DNA of 64,000 nt from Sulfuricurvum kujiense DSM 16994 (GTDB lineage: Bacteria > Campylobacterota > Campylobacteria > Campylobacterales > Sulfurimonadaceae). A model generated the notes under the pieces. The model searched no databases and had not been told where the DNA came from. It worked only from the letters and a program-made list of their open reading frames with translations. The DNA lies in contig NC_014754.1 of the NCBI RefSeq assembly GCF_000183725.1, positions 54,586 to 118,585 on the forward strand. Reading direction: 5' to 3'. A program made the position numbers and the translations under genes. This document shows, one piece after another, positions 1 through 9,318 of this stretch; position 1 is the stretch's first letter; every line of letters begins with the position of its first letter.

Positions 1-1
1 T

Positions 2-1060
2 ACCTTTCCGATCCCTACGGTTAACATCACGGAGGATTTCGATTGGTATGGAGAAAACACCGATATTTTGTTCGAAAATACGGCGAAAATCGGTTCCAGC
101 TATTTCCAGAATTTTATCGGGAGTCAGTATATCCGTAATGAAGTCGGTGATTTGATAGAAAACCCCCATGCCTATAAACCCGGAGCGGTGCGGAGTATGT
201 GCTGTCGGCTGCAGCTCGATCTGCGCGAACTGCTCAAACGGGGGAATGGACTTTTCGGCAGTGCGGAGATGACGGGGAGTATCGGAGTGGTGACGATCAA
301 TATGGCACGTTTGGGATACCTCTATAAAAATGATTATGAGGGGTTGATTCGAGCGTTAGATACTTTGGTAGAGATCGCCTATTCGACATTGGAGAAAAAG
401 CGGATGTTTGTTCAGGATATGTTTGAGCGCGGGCTTTATCCTTATACCGCCCGCTATCTCAAAGATTTTCGGAACCACTTTTCGACGATCGGTGTCAACG
501 GGATGAATGAAATGATCCGTAATTTCAGCGGAGACAGCGACGATATTTCGACGATGGCAGGGATCGATATGGCCCAAAATATTCTCGATTATCTACGTGA
601 GAGAATGCGCTTTTTCCAAGAAGAAAGCGGAAATCTCTACAACCTCGAAGCAACCCCGGCGGAGGGGACAACCTACCGATTCGCCAAAGAGGACAAAAAA
701 CGCTACCCCGATATTATCCAAGCAGGTGAGGGGGAAAATATCTACTATACAAATAGTTCTCAGCTTCCGGTCGCTTTTACAGATGATCCCTTTGAAGCAC
801 TAACGCTCCAAGACGAACTCCAGTGCCGTTATACTGGGGGAACTGTTTTGCATCTGTATATGAGTGAGCGGCTTAGTTCCGGTGAAGCGTGCCGACGTAT
901 GGTAAAGAATGTCATTACCAACTTTCGTCTACCCTACATCACAGTAACACCTACTTTTTCGGTTTGCCCCGTGCATGGATACCTGAGCGGCGAACATGAG
1001 TTTTGTCCAAAATGTGATGAGCAGATACTGAGTCAAACCCAACAAAAGGAAAACAAATGA
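2..1060 (+). CDS. nrdD: Anaerobic ribonucleoside-triphosphate reductase, C-terminal part (5' end outside window)
   Basis: Class III ribonucleotide reductase, which makes deoxynucleotides without oxygen. The reading frame is open from the first bases of the window, so the N-terminus lies upstream. The visible ~350 residues match the end of the NrdD barrel (segments such as GSAEMTGSIGVVTINMARLG and TPTFSVCPVHGYLSGEHEFC) and finish with a Cys-rich zinc-type motif, CPVHGYL...CPKC. The frame stops there, before the glycyl-radical loop that normally closes NrdD; that loop is on the next ORF, which overlaps this stop by ATGA. Family identity is strong. Whether the split is native or a mutation is discussed under findings. 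Confidence 0.93.
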   Translation, partial: TFPIPTVNITEDFDWYGENTDILFENTAKIGSSYFQNFIGSQYIRNEVGDLIENPHAYKPGAVRSMCCRLQLDLRELLKRGNGLFGSAEMTGSIGVVTINMARLGYLYKNDYEGLIRALDTLVEIAYSTLEKKRMFVQDMFERGLYPYTARYLKDFRNHFSTIGVNGMNEMIRNFSGDSDDISTMAGIDMAQNILDYLRERMRFFQEESGNLYNLEATPAEGTTYRFAKEDKKRYPDIIQAGEGENIYYTNSSQLPVAFTDDPFEALTLQDELQCRYTGGTVLHLYMSERLSSGEACRRMVKNVITNFRLPYITVTPTFSVCPVHGYLSGEHEFCPKCDEQILSQTQQKENK

Positions 1061-1233
1061 ATGCGCACCAAATTTTAGAAGAAAATATCTCTAAACGGAC
1101 CCGTTGTATGGTCTACACCAGAGTAATGGGATATCACCGTCCGGTAGAGAGTTTTAATCTCGGTAAAAAAGGGGAGCACAAAGAGCGTCAGTGTTTCCAT
1201 GAATCGCACAAACGTCATGCTGCCGCTGTATGA
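1057..1233 (+). CDS. Free-standing glycyl-radical domain of NrdD (58 residues)
   Basis: This short ORF starts in an ATGA overlap with the nrdD stop. It encodes RTRCMVYTRVMGYHRPV near residues 14-30 followed by SFNLGKKGEHKER, the conserved end of class III reductases; Gly25 is the expected radical glycine. Two readings are possible. The reductase may be made as two chains, which the tight overlap favours, or one frameshift may have cut a single gene. The first 13 residues look like ordinary linker, so a working two-chain enzyme is plausible. The ORF runs 35 bases into the activase gene, so all three are probably translated together. Confidence 0.75.
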   Translation: MNAHQILEENISKRTRCMVYTRVMGYHRPVESFNLGKKGEHKERQCFHESHKRHAAAV

Positions 1234-1882
1234 TATAACCCCGTTTACCCTCCTCGATTTTCCCGATACACCTGCGGCTATATTTTGGTTTGCAGGGTGT
1301 AATTTACGATGTCTCTACTGCTATAACCCCGATATTGTTTTAGGTGAAGGACGTATCAGTGTAGAGCAGGCTCTATCGATACTCGTAAAACGGGTCGGCT
1401 TTTTAGAAGGGGTTGTTCTCAGTGGCGGTGAATGTACTCTCTATAGCGATTTGATCCCTTTTTGTCATTCCATAAAAAATATGGGATATAAGATTAAAAT
1501 AGATACAAACGGGATGCGTCCCGATGTGATTCGACAGCTCTTAGAAGCAAATCTTCTTGATTATGTGGCGCTTGATTACAAAGCACCGGATTCAAAAATG
1601 AAAGATATCTGCGGAGGCGGTTCAGAAAAACGATTTTGGGAGTGTTTCGACACGCTTCAGTCCTTTAATATGAAGTTTGAAGTACGAACGACGTTCCATT
1701 CTGATCTCCTTAGCGAAGAGGAAATAATCATGATGAGCAATAAATTGAAAGCGATGGGGTATCAGAATCCCTTTTATGTACAGCTTTTTCGAGAGGGCGT
1801 CAAAACATTAGGGATGGTAGAAACCCCTATGCATTCGGCAGATATTGAACTTTTATCTCAATTCGTCACACTTCGTCAATAA
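1199..1882 (+). CDS. nrdG: Anaerobic ribonucleotide reductase activating protein, radical SAM
   Basis: Radical-SAM activase that installs the glycyl radical on NrdD. The cluster motif CNLRCLYC lies at about residues 34-41, followed by the SAM-binding LSGGECTL stretch near residue 80. At 227 residues it is longer than E. coli NrdG and resembles the NrdG2-type activases found beside NrdD. An internal ATG at 1217 (MLPLYDITPF) is an alternative start; neither has a clear Shine-Dalgarno sequence, and the gene overlaps the glycyl-radical ORF, which suggests translational coupling. It ends just before a Crp/Fnr-type palindrome that belongs to the next transcription unit. Confidence 0.9.
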   Translation: MNRTNVMLPLYDITPFTLLDFPDTPAAIFWFAGCNLRCLYCYNPDIVLGEGRISVEQALSILVKRVGFLEGVVLSGGECTLYSDLIPFCHSIKNMGYKIKIDTNGMRPDVIRQLLEANLLDYVALDYKAPDSKMKDICGGGSEKRFWECFDTLQSFNMKFEVRTTFHSDLLSEEEIIMMSNKLKAMGYQNPFYVQLFREGVKTLGMVETPMHSADIELLSQFVTLRQ

Positions 1883-1883
1883 A

Positions 1884-1925
1884 TTGACTTAGGTCAAAGC
1901 TTTTGGTTTTGAAACAATCTATAAT
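1884..1925 (+). promoter_or_regulatory. Crp/Fnr-type activator site and -10 box of the cytochrome c gene
   Basis: The palindrome TTGACTTAGGTCAA (1884-1897) is followed by TATAAT at 1920-1925. A start about 7 bases after the -10 puts the palindrome centre at -41.5, the class II activator position. The same arrangement precedes napA and moaA. TTGAC/GTCAA half-sites fit the FNR-like recognition helix (E..SR) of the regulator at 9844-10497. Confidence 0.8.
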
Positions 1926-1952
1926 TTTCCATATCAACAGTAGGAGCTTTGT

Positions 1953-2255
1953 ATGAAAAAAAGTTTAATGGTAGTAGCAACATTGATCGCTTTAGGTTTT
2001 GTGAGTGCTCATGCAGCAGAAGATGGTGCAGCACTTTATAAAAAATGTGTATCCTGTCATGGTGCCGCTGGAGAAAAAGCGGCACTCGGTAAAAGTAAAA
2101 TCATTAAAGAAATGAGTGCCGCACAAATTACAACTGCACTGAAAGGGTACAAAGATGGCAGTTACGGCGGAGCACAAAAAGGTCTTATGAAAGGGCAAGT
2201 AGCATCCCTCAATGATGCTCAAATCACTGCACTCGCTACTCACATCGCAAAATAA
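1953..2255 (+). CDS. Small periplasmic class I cytochrome c
   Basis: Mono-heme electron carrier of 100 residues. It has a Sec signal peptide (MKKSLMVVATLIALGFVSAHA), one heme site CVSCH at about residues 32-36, and a likely axial methionine in GLMKGQV near residue 79, as in the c553-type proteins of Campylobacterota. It is a monocistronic unit with its own activator site and a possible terminator behind it. Sharing the TTGAC-N4-GTCAA promoter with the nap operon suggests that it feeds or drains electrons under nitrate-respiring conditions; the partner is not shown by sequence. AGGAG at 1942-1946 is the ribosome site. Confidence 0.88.
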   Translation: MKKSLMVVATLIALGFVSAHAAEDGAALYKKCVSCHGAAGEKAALGKSKIIKEMSAAQITTALKGYKDGSYGGAQKGLMKGQVASLNDAQITALATHIAK

Positions 2256-2261
2256 TCTTCT

Positions 2262-2277
2262 TCACCCCTCGGGGTGA
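2262..2277 (+). terminator. Possible weak terminator after cytochrome c
   Basis: TCACCC-CTCG-GGGTGA forms a six-pair stem with a four-base loop just after the cytochrome stop. The following tract (TCTTTCC) is only moderately U-rich, so termination may be partial. Confidence 0.4.
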
Positions 2278-2385
2278 TCTTTCCAGACAGTGTTTCCTTT
2301 CTTTTGCTTGACCTCCTATAGAAGAAAATCACTGTTTGGACAAATCTACTTTTCAACTCTTTTTAGTTTATAAATTCATCATTCC

Positions 2386-2427
2386 TTGACTCAGGTCAAT
2401 TTTTAAAACTACTTATTACATTAGAAT
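2386..2427 (+). promoter_or_regulatory. Crp/Fnr-type activator site and -10 box of the nap operon
   Basis: The palindrome TTGACTCAGGTCAA (2386-2399) is followed by TAGAAT at 2422-2427. The distance from palindrome to -10 is the same as at 1884-1925, so its centre is again at about -41.5 from the predicted start near 2434. It drives the napAGHBFLD unit. Confidence 0.8.
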
Positions 2428-2448
2428 TATCAGTGTAAATAAAAAGAA

Positions 2449-2493
2449 GGCGCCTCTGAAGAGTTTTTTGAAAAAGAATTTTTTAGAGGTGCC
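2449..2493 (+). promoter_or_regulatory. Stem-loop in the napA 5' leader
   Basis: GGCGCCTCT (2449-2457) pairs with AGAGGTGCC (2485-2493), nine pairs with one G-U, around a 27-base AU-rich loop. It lies entirely inside the predicted napA leader (start near 2434, coding from 2525). It does not end in a U run, so it is more likely an mRNA stability or translation element than a terminator. Confidence 0.5.
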
Positions 2494-2524
2494 AACAAAA
2501 ATAATCCATTAAAAAGGATCAACA

Positions 2525-5311
2525 ATGCAAGAAAGTCGTAGAGATTTTTTAAAAGCCAGTGCAGCGACTGCTGCAGCTACTGCCGTAGGTATGGTTTTAC
2601 CGAGTGAGGTTGAAGCTGCGTCCAAAGCAGGTGAATCAGGATGGCGCTGGGACAAAGCGGTATGCCGTTTCTGCGGAACAGGTTGTGGTGTTATGGTCGC
2701 AACCCAAAATGATAAAATTATCGCCGTCAAAGGGGATCCGGCAGCTCCGGTGAATAAAGGGCTAAATTGTATCAAAGGATATTTCCTCGCGAAAATCATG
2801 TACGGAGCAGACCGTTTGACTCAGCCATTGTTACGTGTTGGAGCCAATGGAGAGTTTAGCAAACAAGGGAAATTTCAACCGGTGAGTTGGGAAAGAGCCT
2901 TTGATGTCATGGCGGATAAGTTCAAAGAAACGTATGCTAAAAACGGTCCTACATCAGTAGGGGTATTCGGTTCGGGTCAATATACGATTCATGAAGGTTA
3001 CGCTGCACTCAAACTGATGAAAGCAGGTTTTCGATCTAATAATATTGACCCTAATGCTCGTCACTGTATGGCCTCTGCGGTTACAGGATTTATGCAAACG
3101 TTCGGTATCGATGAACCGGCAGGCTGTTACGATGATATCGAGCTAACCGATACGATTATTACGTGGGGTGCGAATATGGCAGAGATGCACCCGATCCTTT
3201 GGTCACGCGTATCCGATCGTAAACTCACCAACAAAGCAAAAGTAAAAGTAGTTAATCTCTCTACCTATACACAACGTACTTCGGATTTGGCTGATATCGA
3301 GATTATTTTCAGACCAAGTACCGATTTGGCGATTTGGAACTACATTGCACGTGAGTTAGTTTACAATGCTCCTGAATCCATCGACTGGAAATACGTCAAA
3401 GAAAACTGTGTATTTGCCACAAGCTGGGTGGATACCGGATATGGAATGCGTAACAACGCTAACCATCCAAAATTCCGTGAATCGGAAAAAGATACGGTAG
3501 CTAAAGAGGTTGCGAAAAAAGTGGGCGCGTTAGAGGGTCCTGCACTCAAACCGTTCGGGTATGAGACAGGTGAGACCATGAAAATGACTCACAATGCAAC
3601 TGCTGCTGAAAACTGGGTTATTACGTTTGAAGAATTTAAACGTGGTTTAGCACCGTATACTCTCGATTATGTTGCGAGTGTTGCTAAAGGAAATCCGGAT
3701 GAGGATATCGAAGCGTTCAAGAAAAAACTCAAAGCGCTTGCCGATCTCTATATCGAAAAAGGGCGTAAAGTCGTCAGTTTCTGGACAATGGGCTTCAATC
3801 AGCATACACGTGGTACATGGGTAAATTCTCAATCGTACATGGTGCATATGTTACTCGGAAAACAAGCTAAACCGGGTTCAGGTGCATTCTCTCTTACCGG
3901 TCAGCCATCGGCGTGTGGAACAGCGCGTGAAGTAGGAACATTTAGCCACCGTCTCCCTGCGGATATGGTCGTTATGAATCCTAAACACCGTGAACACTCT
4001 GAACACATCTGGAAAGTACCGGCAGGAACAATTAACCCGGTTCCAGGCAGTCACTATGTACAGATTATGCGTGATTTAGAAGATGGTAAAGTGAAATGGG
4101 CATGGGTTCAGGTTAATAACCCATGGCAAGATACCGCCAATGCCAACCACTGGATTAAAGCAGCACGTGAGATGGATAACTTCATCGTCTGTTCGGATGC
4201 TTATCCGGGTATTTCAGCAAAAGTAGCCGATTTGATCCTCCCATCGGCGATGATTTATGAGAAATGGGGTGGATACGGTAACGCCGAACGCCGTACACAA
4301 CAATGGAAACAGCAAGTTACTCCAGTCGGTCAAGCGATGGGTGATTTGTGGCAAACGGCAGAATTTGCCAAACGGTTCACCCTTGCCGAAGTGTGGAAAG
4401 AATGGAAAATCAACGATAAAGTGACGATCCCAAGTGTACTAGGTGAAGCTCAAAAAATGGGATACAAACCGAGCGATACATTGTTCGATGTCTTGTTTGC
4501 GAATAAAGAGGCGAAAAGCTATAAATGGCCTGATCCGATCGGGAAAGGGTTTGATAACACCGAAGCTGGCGGTGATAAACGTAATGTCCTCGGAAGCGAT
4601 GGTAAGCCATTTAAAGGATACGGTTTCTTTATCCATAAATATATTTGGGAAGAGTATCGTAAATTCGGTCTTGGTCATGGACATGACTTGGCTGATTTCG
4701 ATACCTACCACCGTGTGCGCGGATTGAAATGGCCGGTTGTTAATGGCAAAGAGACACAATGGCGTTTTAACGCGAAATACGATCCGTATGCGAAGAAAAC
4801 AGGACGTGAATTTGCCTTCTACGGTGAATTTAGCAAAGTGATCCAACAAGGAACTCTTGCCGGACCGGATGCATCCAAACCAAAAGTGGATTTGAGCAAT
4901 AAAGCGAAAATTTTCATGCACCCTTATATGGAACCGCCTGAAACTCCGAGTAAAGAGTATCCATTGTGGCTCTGTACGGGACGTGTACTCGAACATTGGC
5001 ACTCTGGAACGATGACCATGCGTGTACCTGAACTCTATCGAGCAGTTCCTGAGGCTCTTTGTTATATGCATCCTCAAACGGCTAAAGATATGGGGGCAAA
5101 AGACGGTGAACTGGTATGGGTTGAATCACGTCGCGGTAAAGTAAAAGCCCGTGTTGAAACACGAGGACGTAATCGACCTCCTAAATCATTGGTATTTGTT
5201 CCATGGTTCGATGAAAAAGTGTATATCAACAAAGTATGTTTAGATGCAACCTGTCCAATCTCTAAACAAACCGACTACAAAAAATGTGCGGTCAAGGTCT
5301 ATAAGGCTTAA
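2525..5311 (+). CDS. napA: Periplasmic nitrate reductase catalytic subunit NapA
   Basis: Molybdopterin (bis-MGD) enzyme that reduces nitrate to nitrite in the periplasm. The 928 residues match the usual epsilonproteobacterial length. A Tat signal (SRRDFLKA, residues 4-11) leads; Cys47, 50, 54 and 82 (CRFCGTGC...NC) bind the [4Fe-4S] cluster, Lys84 follows as the electron-transfer lysine, and Cys181 in ARHCMASAV is the expected Mo ligand. The start is fixed by the Tat motif and by AAAAAGGATC upstream. It is the first gene of a tightly packed operon: napG follows after two bases. The promoter carries a Crp/Fnr-type site. Confidence 0.98.
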   Translation: MQESRRDFLKASAATAAATAVGMVLPSEVEAASKAGESGWRWDKAVCRFCGTGCGVMVATQNDKIIAVKGDPAAPVNKGLNCIKGYFLAKIMYGADRLTQPLLRVGANGEFSKQGKFQPVSWERAFDVMADKFKETYAKNGPTSVGVFGSGQYTIHEGYAALKLMKAGFRSNNIDPNARHCMASAVTGFMQTFGIDEPAGCYDDIELTDTIITWGANMAEMHPILWSRVSDRKLTNKAKVKVVNLSTYTQRTSDLADIEIIFRPSTDLAIWNYIARELVYNAPESIDWKYVKENCVFATSWVDTGYGMRNNANHPKFRESEKDTVAKEVAKKVGALEGPALKPFGYETGETMKMTHNATAAENWVITFEEFKRGLAPYTLDYVASVAKGNPDEDIEAFKKKLKALADLYIEKGRKVVSFWTMGFNQHTRGTWVNSQSYMVHMLLGKQAKPGSGAFSLTGQPSACGTAREVGTFSHRLPADMVVMNPKHREHSEHIWKVPAGTINPVPGSHYVQIMRDLEDGKVKWAWVQVNNPWQDTANANHWIKAAREMDNFIVCSDAYPGISAKVADLILPSAMIYEKWGGYGNAERRTQQWKQQVTPVGQAMGDLWQTAEFAKRFTLAEVWKEWKINDKVTIPSVLGEAQKMGYKPSDTLFDVLFANKEAKSYKWPDPIGKGFDNTEAGGDKRNVLGSDGKPFKGYGFFIHKYIWEEYRKFGLGHGHDLADFDTYHRVRGLKWPVVNGKETQWRFNAKYDPYAKKTGREFAFYGEFSKVIQQGTLAGPDASKPKVDLSNKAKIFMHPYMEPPETPSKEYPLWLCTGRVLEHWHSGTMTMRVPELYRAVPEALCYMHPQTAKDMGAKDGELVWVESRRGKVKARVETRGRNRPPKSLVFVPWFDEKVYINKVCLDATCPISKQTDYKKCAVKVYKA

Positions 5312-5313
5312 CC

Positions 5314-6126
5314 ATGGCAACGGAAAAACAGCCCCCGATGAGTGAACGTCGCCGATTTTTATTGCAAGCATTGCAAGGGATTGGATTAGCGACACTTGGG
5401 GCATTGACATGGAGTGCATACATCGATGAAGCGAGTGCCGCTTCTCTCGTACTGCGACCTCCGGGAGCACTGAGCGAAGAAGACTTTTTATCGCATTGTA
5501 TTCGCTGCGGGTTGTGTGTCGAAGCGTGTCCATATGATACGCTCAAACTTGCCCGTGCCGGAGATAATGTGCCGGTAGGGACACCGTATTTTATCGCGCG
5601 GGAAATTCCGTGTTATATGTGTAAAGACATTCCCTGTGTCCCACCGTGTCCTACGGGTGCGTTGGAGGAGTCATTGGTCATGAAAATGGCGAAAGACGGT
5701 CATAAAGTTTTCGATATCGGCATGGCGAAAATGGGGATAGCGGTGATCGATTCGGATCAATGCGTCGCCTTTTGGGGTGTTCAGTGTGACGCTTGTTATC
5801 GAGCTTGTCCATTGATCAATCAGGCGATTGTCATCGATCAGAGTCGAAATGAGCGTACAGGGAAACATGCCCTAATGGTTCCTCGTGTTATCGGTGATGT
5901 GTGTACCGGATGTGGAATGTGCGAAAAAGCGTGTGTGACTGAGAAAGCCTCTATTTTTGTCTTGCCTCTGGAAGTTGCTAAAGGGAAAGCCGGAAGCAAT
6001 TACATCAAAGGATGGGATGAAAAAGATGAAAAACGTTTGGAAACCCAAACAGGGGGCGGTGAAACGACTGTAACCCCGACCAGTTCTCAAAAGCCGGTCG
6101 ATTATTTAAATGATGAGGAGTTTTAA
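5314..6126 (+). CDS. napG: NapG ferredoxin-type quinol dehydrogenase subunit
   Basis: Periplasmic iron-sulfur protein that passes electrons from NapH toward NapB/NapA. It has a twin-arginine signal (ERRRFLLQALQG) and four cluster motifs in order: CIRCGLCVEACP, CYMCKDIPCVPPCP, CDACYRACP and CTGCGMCEKAC, consistent with four [4Fe-4S] centres. At 270 residues it has normal NapG length with a Gly/Thr-rich tail. It starts two bases after napA and its stop abuts the napH start, so the three are co-translated. Confidence 0.97.
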   Translation: MATEKQPPMSERRRFLLQALQGIGLATLGALTWSAYIDEASAASLVLRPPGALSEEDFLSHCIRCGLCVEACPYDTLKLARAGDNVPVGTPYFIAREIPCYMCKDIPCVPPCPTGALEESLVMKMAKDGHKVFDIGMAKMGIAVIDSDQCVAFWGVQCDACYRACPLINQAIVIDQSRNERTGKHALMVPRVIGDVCTGCGMCEKACVTEKASIFVLPLEVAKGKAGSNYIKGWDEKDEKRLETQTGGGETTVTPTSSQKPVDYLNDEEF

Positions 6127-6945
6127 ATGGAGTGGCTTAAAAAACACCGATTTTTAATTCTTCGCCGTTTGATACAAATTTCCATGATTGTGCTCTACTT
6201 TGCGGCACACGCATGGGGATGGAAAGTTCTTGAAGGTAATCTGGGGAGCTCATTGGTTGTGGGAACGATCCCTTTAGCTGATCCGTTTGCAGTGATTCAA
6301 ATGTCTGCAGCGGGTGCGTTGCTGGGGCTGGATGTACTCATCGGAGCTGCCATCATAACGCTGTTCTACGCCATCATCGGCGGAAGAGCTTTTTGCAGCT
6401 GGGTGTGTCCGATCAATATGGTGAGTGATGCAGCCAATGGATTGCGCCGTATATTACGGATTAACGAAGTAGAGCGTAGAGTCGTTATAAGTCGACATCT
6501 TCGTTATTGGGTATTAGCACTCTCTATCGCCCTTTCAGCGATTTTTGGAGTAGCGGCATTTGAATTTATCAGTCCTATCGGGATGCTGAATCGTGGCCTT
6601 ATTTTTGGTATAGGATTTGGTGGAGCTGTAGTGGCAGGTGTTTTTCTCTTCGATTTGTTTGGAGTGAAAAACGGGTTTTGCGGTCATCTGTGTCCGTTGG
6701 GCGGATTTTATTCGCTCATTGGCCGATTCAGTCTGATCCGCGTAAAACACAATCAGGAAAAATGTACATTGTGTATGAAATGTACCGCGATTTGTCCTGA
6801 AAAACCGGTCTTACATATGATCGGTAAACGAAGTGAATTTGTCGCCATGGGTGAGTGTACTAACTGTGCTCGCTGTATCGAAGTGTGTGATGATGACGCT
6901 TTAAATTTTGATATTCGCTTATTTAAACAACAGGATAAGGAGTAA
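6127..6945 (+). CDS. napH: NapH membrane quinol dehydrogenase subunit
   Basis: Inner-membrane partner of NapG that oxidises menaquinol for nitrate reduction. Four to five hydrophobic segments lie in the first ~195 residues, including the paired motifs CSWVCPINM and CGHLCPLGG near the membrane. The C-terminal cytoplasmic part carries two ferredoxin clusters (CTLCMKCTAICP, CTNCARCIEVC). The 272-residue length is typical. The ATG follows the napG stop directly. Together with NapG it replaces NapC, which is absent from this cluster. Confidence 0.97.
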   Translation: MEWLKKHRFLILRRLIQISMIVLYFAAHAWGWKVLEGNLGSSLVVGTIPLADPFAVIQMSAAGALLGLDVLIGAAIITLFYAIIGGRAFCSWVCPINMVSDAANGLRRILRINEVERRVVISRHLRYWVLALSIALSAIFGVAAFEFISPIGMLNRGLIFGIGFGGAVVAGVFLFDLFGVKNGFCGHLCPLGGFYSLIGRFSLIRVKHNQEKCTLCMKCTAICPEKPVLHMIGKRSEFVAMGECTNCARCIEVCDDDALNFDIRLFKQQDKE

Positions 6946-6949
6946 ACAC

Positions 6950-7537
6950 ATGAAACGTAATGTGATTAGTATCGTAACCGCAGCTTTAGTATTAGGCAGT
7001 GTAGTGCTCTTGGGAGCAGGGAAAGAGGTTCAGATTGCTGACGAGTCGTTAGGACTTTCAAAAGTAAGTGTTGATGCAGATAGCGGTTTGGTTGAAAAAC
7101 CTTTTGTCTATAAAGGAACGGCTCCGGGTGCAGGAAACAAACGTATTCCTCGTACATATGATAATCAACCGCCTATGATTCCGCATGATATCAGCGAATT
7201 GCCGATCATCACACAGGAAGAAAACGCATGTACTTCATGTCATATGCCGGATGTTGCTCCAAGTGTCGGAGCAATTCCTATCCCAAAATCGCATTTGACA
7301 AATTTGCGTAAAATGGAAGATCTAAAAGGAGAATTGTATCAAGGCCGCTGGAATTGTACACAATGTCATGCACCTCAGGCTGTACTCGATCCTGCAGTGA
7401 TGAACAAATTCAAAGGGGCATACCATAAAAAAATCGGTGGAGAGTACAAAACAAATCTGATGAAAACGCTTCGAGAAGGGGTGTTGGAAGATCCATCCGG
7501 CTCATTTGATCTCAATAAAGATTTGGTAGCAGATTAA
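6950..7537 (+). CDS. napB: NapB diheme cytochrome c
   Basis: Small electron-transfer subunit that docks on NapA. I place the start at 6950 (MKRNVISIVT) because AAGGAG lies seven bases before it and a Sec signal begins there; the longer frame from 6908 lies inside napH. Two heme sites, CTSCH and CTQCH, lie in the second half of the 195-residue precursor. NapB families have exactly two such motifs. It is part of the nap operon, four bases after napH and one base before napF. Confidence 0.96.
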   Translation: MKRNVISIVTAALVLGSVVLLGAGKEVQIADESLGLSKVSVDADSGLVEKPFVYKGTAPGAGNKRIPRTYDNQPPMIPHDISELPIITQEENACTSCHMPDVAPSVGAIPIPKSHLTNLRKMEDLKGELYQGRWNCTQCHAPQAVLDPAVMNKFKGAYHKKIGGEYKTNLMKTLREGVLEDPSGSFDLNKDLVAD

Positions 7538-7538
7538 T

Positions 7539-8042
7539 ATGGACTCACGTCGCGGATTTTTTACCTCATTGGTTGCACTTGCTACAGGTGGAGGAAAAGA
7601 AAAGAAACCTTTTCATCCTCTTCTGCCCGGTTTTATCACAGAAAAACGCGATAACTGCCTGAGCTGTACTACTTCTGCATGTAAAAATATTTGTGAAGAA
7701 GGGATTGTGATTCATACAGAGTCTACAGTTCCCTATCTTGATTTTTCACGTCGAGGGTGCACATTCTGCGGAGAGTGTATCACTGCCTGTGAAAGCGATT
7801 GTTTTATTGCAGAGCCAATAACCAAGATTAAAGCGGAAGTACGGATCGGTATTTTGGGCTGTTTGGCATGGAATAAAACAATCTGTCGCAGTTGTGCTGA
7901 TGTTTGTAACGATAAAGCGATACAATTTAACGGACTCTTTAATCCTGAAATTGATACACAGAAATGTACAGCCTGCGGTTTTTGTGTCGGGGTATGCCCA
8001 GCTTATACTATAAGTATCTATTCGCCAAAGGTGAGCACATGA
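7539..8042 (+). CDS. napF: NapF ferredoxin
   Basis: Iron-sulfur protein of nitrate reductase maturation; in other bacteria NapF interacts with NapA and is thought to help load its cluster. This 167-residue protein has four cysteine clusters (CLSCTTSACKNIC, CTFCGECITAC, CRSCADVC, CTACGFCVGVC). An SRRGFF sequence at the start resembles a Tat motif but no hydrophobic signal follows, so it is probably cytoplasmic. Its stop overlaps the napL start (ATGA). Confidence 0.93.
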   Translation: MDSRRGFFTSLVALATGGGKEKKPFHPLLPGFITEKRDNCLSCTTSACKNICEEGIVIHTESTVPYLDFSRRGCTFCGECITACESDCFIAEPITKIKAEVRIGILGCLAWNKTICRSCADVCNDKAIQFNGLFNPEIDTQKCTACGFCVGVCPAYTISIYSPKVST

Positions 8043-8974
8043 ACTTTTTATTTTTCGTACTATTTTCCTCATTGACACTCTATGCTGGAGTTATCTCTCC
8101 AAAAGTCAGTGTTAAAACCTCTTCACCGGTTTTGGATTTTGTGGTGAGAGGGAATGATGTTTGGGCAGGAACCGCGAACGGGGAAGCTTTGCAAATCACC
8201 GTAAAAGGTAAAATCATTTCCAAAACAGTGCTTCCGGCTATCGAAGATTCATGGGGTGAAAAAATAAAGCAGAAAATCATGAGTATTGATCTCTCATCGG
8301 ATGCTAAAACGTTGATCGTAGCAGGAGAAGATGGTTGTTTATATACGATTCGTGAGGGGAAAATTACTAAAACTGCTTATTCTACAAAAACTGTCGTGAA
8401 AAAAATTGCCTTTATTTCGGATACGAAAGTGATGTTGGCATTGTTGAGTAATGAGGTGGTGTTTTTTGATCTTAAAAGCAATCGGATAGTGAAAACTCTC
8501 AGCGGCGGAACCTCGCCGCTCAGTGATATGGCGTTATCTACAGATAAAAAAATAGCGGTTATTGCCGGAGAGGCAGGAGTTGTTTCGGTTATCGATACGG
8601 CTGCTATGAAAATCACGCGTCGTATTCAAGGTGGAAATGTCGATAATGTTTATAAAGTGGATATTCAAAACAATCATGTTCTCACCGCAGGCCAAGATCG
8701 CAGAGCGATACTCTATACCCTCGATGGAAAAAGTTATGTTCGCTTTGAGGGTTCTTTTTTAATCTATACTGCAGCTCTTTCACCGAGTGCAGGAGTGATG
8801 GCAGCCGCGATGGATGAAGAGAACCTGATCAGTGTTTTCGACACCCACAAACGTAAAAAAGTTGCTACGGCAAAAGGGCACAGTGCGACGCTGAATCGTA
8901 TATCGTTTATCAATGAAAAACGGTTCGTATCGTGTGCCGATGAAAATAAAATTCTATTTTGGGAGTTACCATGA
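8039..8974 (+). CDS. napL: NapL beta-propeller periplasmic protein
   Basis: NapL is a nap gene characteristic of Campylobacterota; its exact role is not settled. The start at 8039 overlaps the napF stop and begins a clean signal peptide (MNFLFFVLFSSLTLYAG); the longer frame from 7964 is overlap with napF. The 311 residues contain WD40/PQQ-like repeats (for example VWAGTANGEAL, LIVAGEDGCLYTI, HVLTAGQDRRAILY), consistent with a propeller of about seven blades. The stop overlaps napD by ATGA. Confidence 0.92.
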   Translation: MNFLFFVLFSSLTLYAGVISPKVSVKTSSPVLDFVVRGNDVWAGTANGEALQITVKGKIISKTVLPAIEDSWGEKIKQKIMSIDLSSDAKTLIVAGEDGCLYTIREGKITKTAYSTKTVVKKIAFISDTKVMLALLSNEVVFFDLKSNRIVKTLSGGTSPLSDMALSTDKKIAVIAGEAGVVSVIDTAAMKITRRIQGGNVDNVYKVDIQNNHVLTAGQDRRAILYTLDGKSYVRFEGSFLIYTAALSPSAGVMAAAMDEENLISVFDTHKRKKVATAKGHSATLNRISFINEKRFVSCADENKILFWELP

Positions 8975-9318
8975 ATATATCAAGTGTTGTCGTTAAATGT
9001 GCGCCGGAGTATATAGCATTTGTGCTAGAACAATTACAAGCAAGTAATCAGTGTGAGGTTTACGCTCACGATGAGTTAGGTCGAATCATAATCATTTTAG
9101 AGGGTGAAACGACAGAAGAAGAGTCTGAAAAACTTCGTATTATTCAAGAAATCCCCCATATTCTCTCCGCAGAAATGGCAATGGCCTACAGCGAAAGTGA
9201 ATTCTCTGATGAAGAGGGGAAATTAGAGCGTGTTGATGAGCAGCTTATGGAACGTTTAAACGCAGATGATGTGGATGCCAAAGACATCGTTTATCATGGA
9301 CACCTAAAGGATAAATGA
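8971..9318 (+). CDS. napD: NapD signal-peptide-binding chaperone
   Basis: Cytoplasmic chaperone that binds the NapA Tat signal during cofactor loading. The ATG at 8971 overlaps the napL stop; the core MNISSVVVKCAPEYIAFV and the following IIIILEGET region match the NapD ferredoxin-like fold. At 115 residues it is somewhat longer than enteric NapD because of an acidic C-terminal extension. The stop overlaps the next ATG, so the PAS gene that follows is probably in the same transcript. Confidence 0.92.
   Translation: MNISSVVVKCAPEYIAFVLEQLQASNQCEVYAHDELGRIIIILEGETTEEESEKLRIIQEIPHILSAEMAMAYSESEFSDEEGKLERVDEQLMERLNADDVDAKDIVYHGHLKDK

Noticed and set aside
2434..2524. Molybdenum-cofactor riboswitch in the napA or moaA leader
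   Set aside because: The napA leader has one simple long hairpin and the moaA leader is about 20 bases; neither can form the multi-stem Moco motif.
4439..5077. A 212-residue minus-strand ORF inside napA
   Set aside because: Antisense to a fully conserved napA region, no start signal or family.
6908..6949. Longer NapB starting inside napH
   Set aside because: The ribosome site and signal peptide support ATG 6950.
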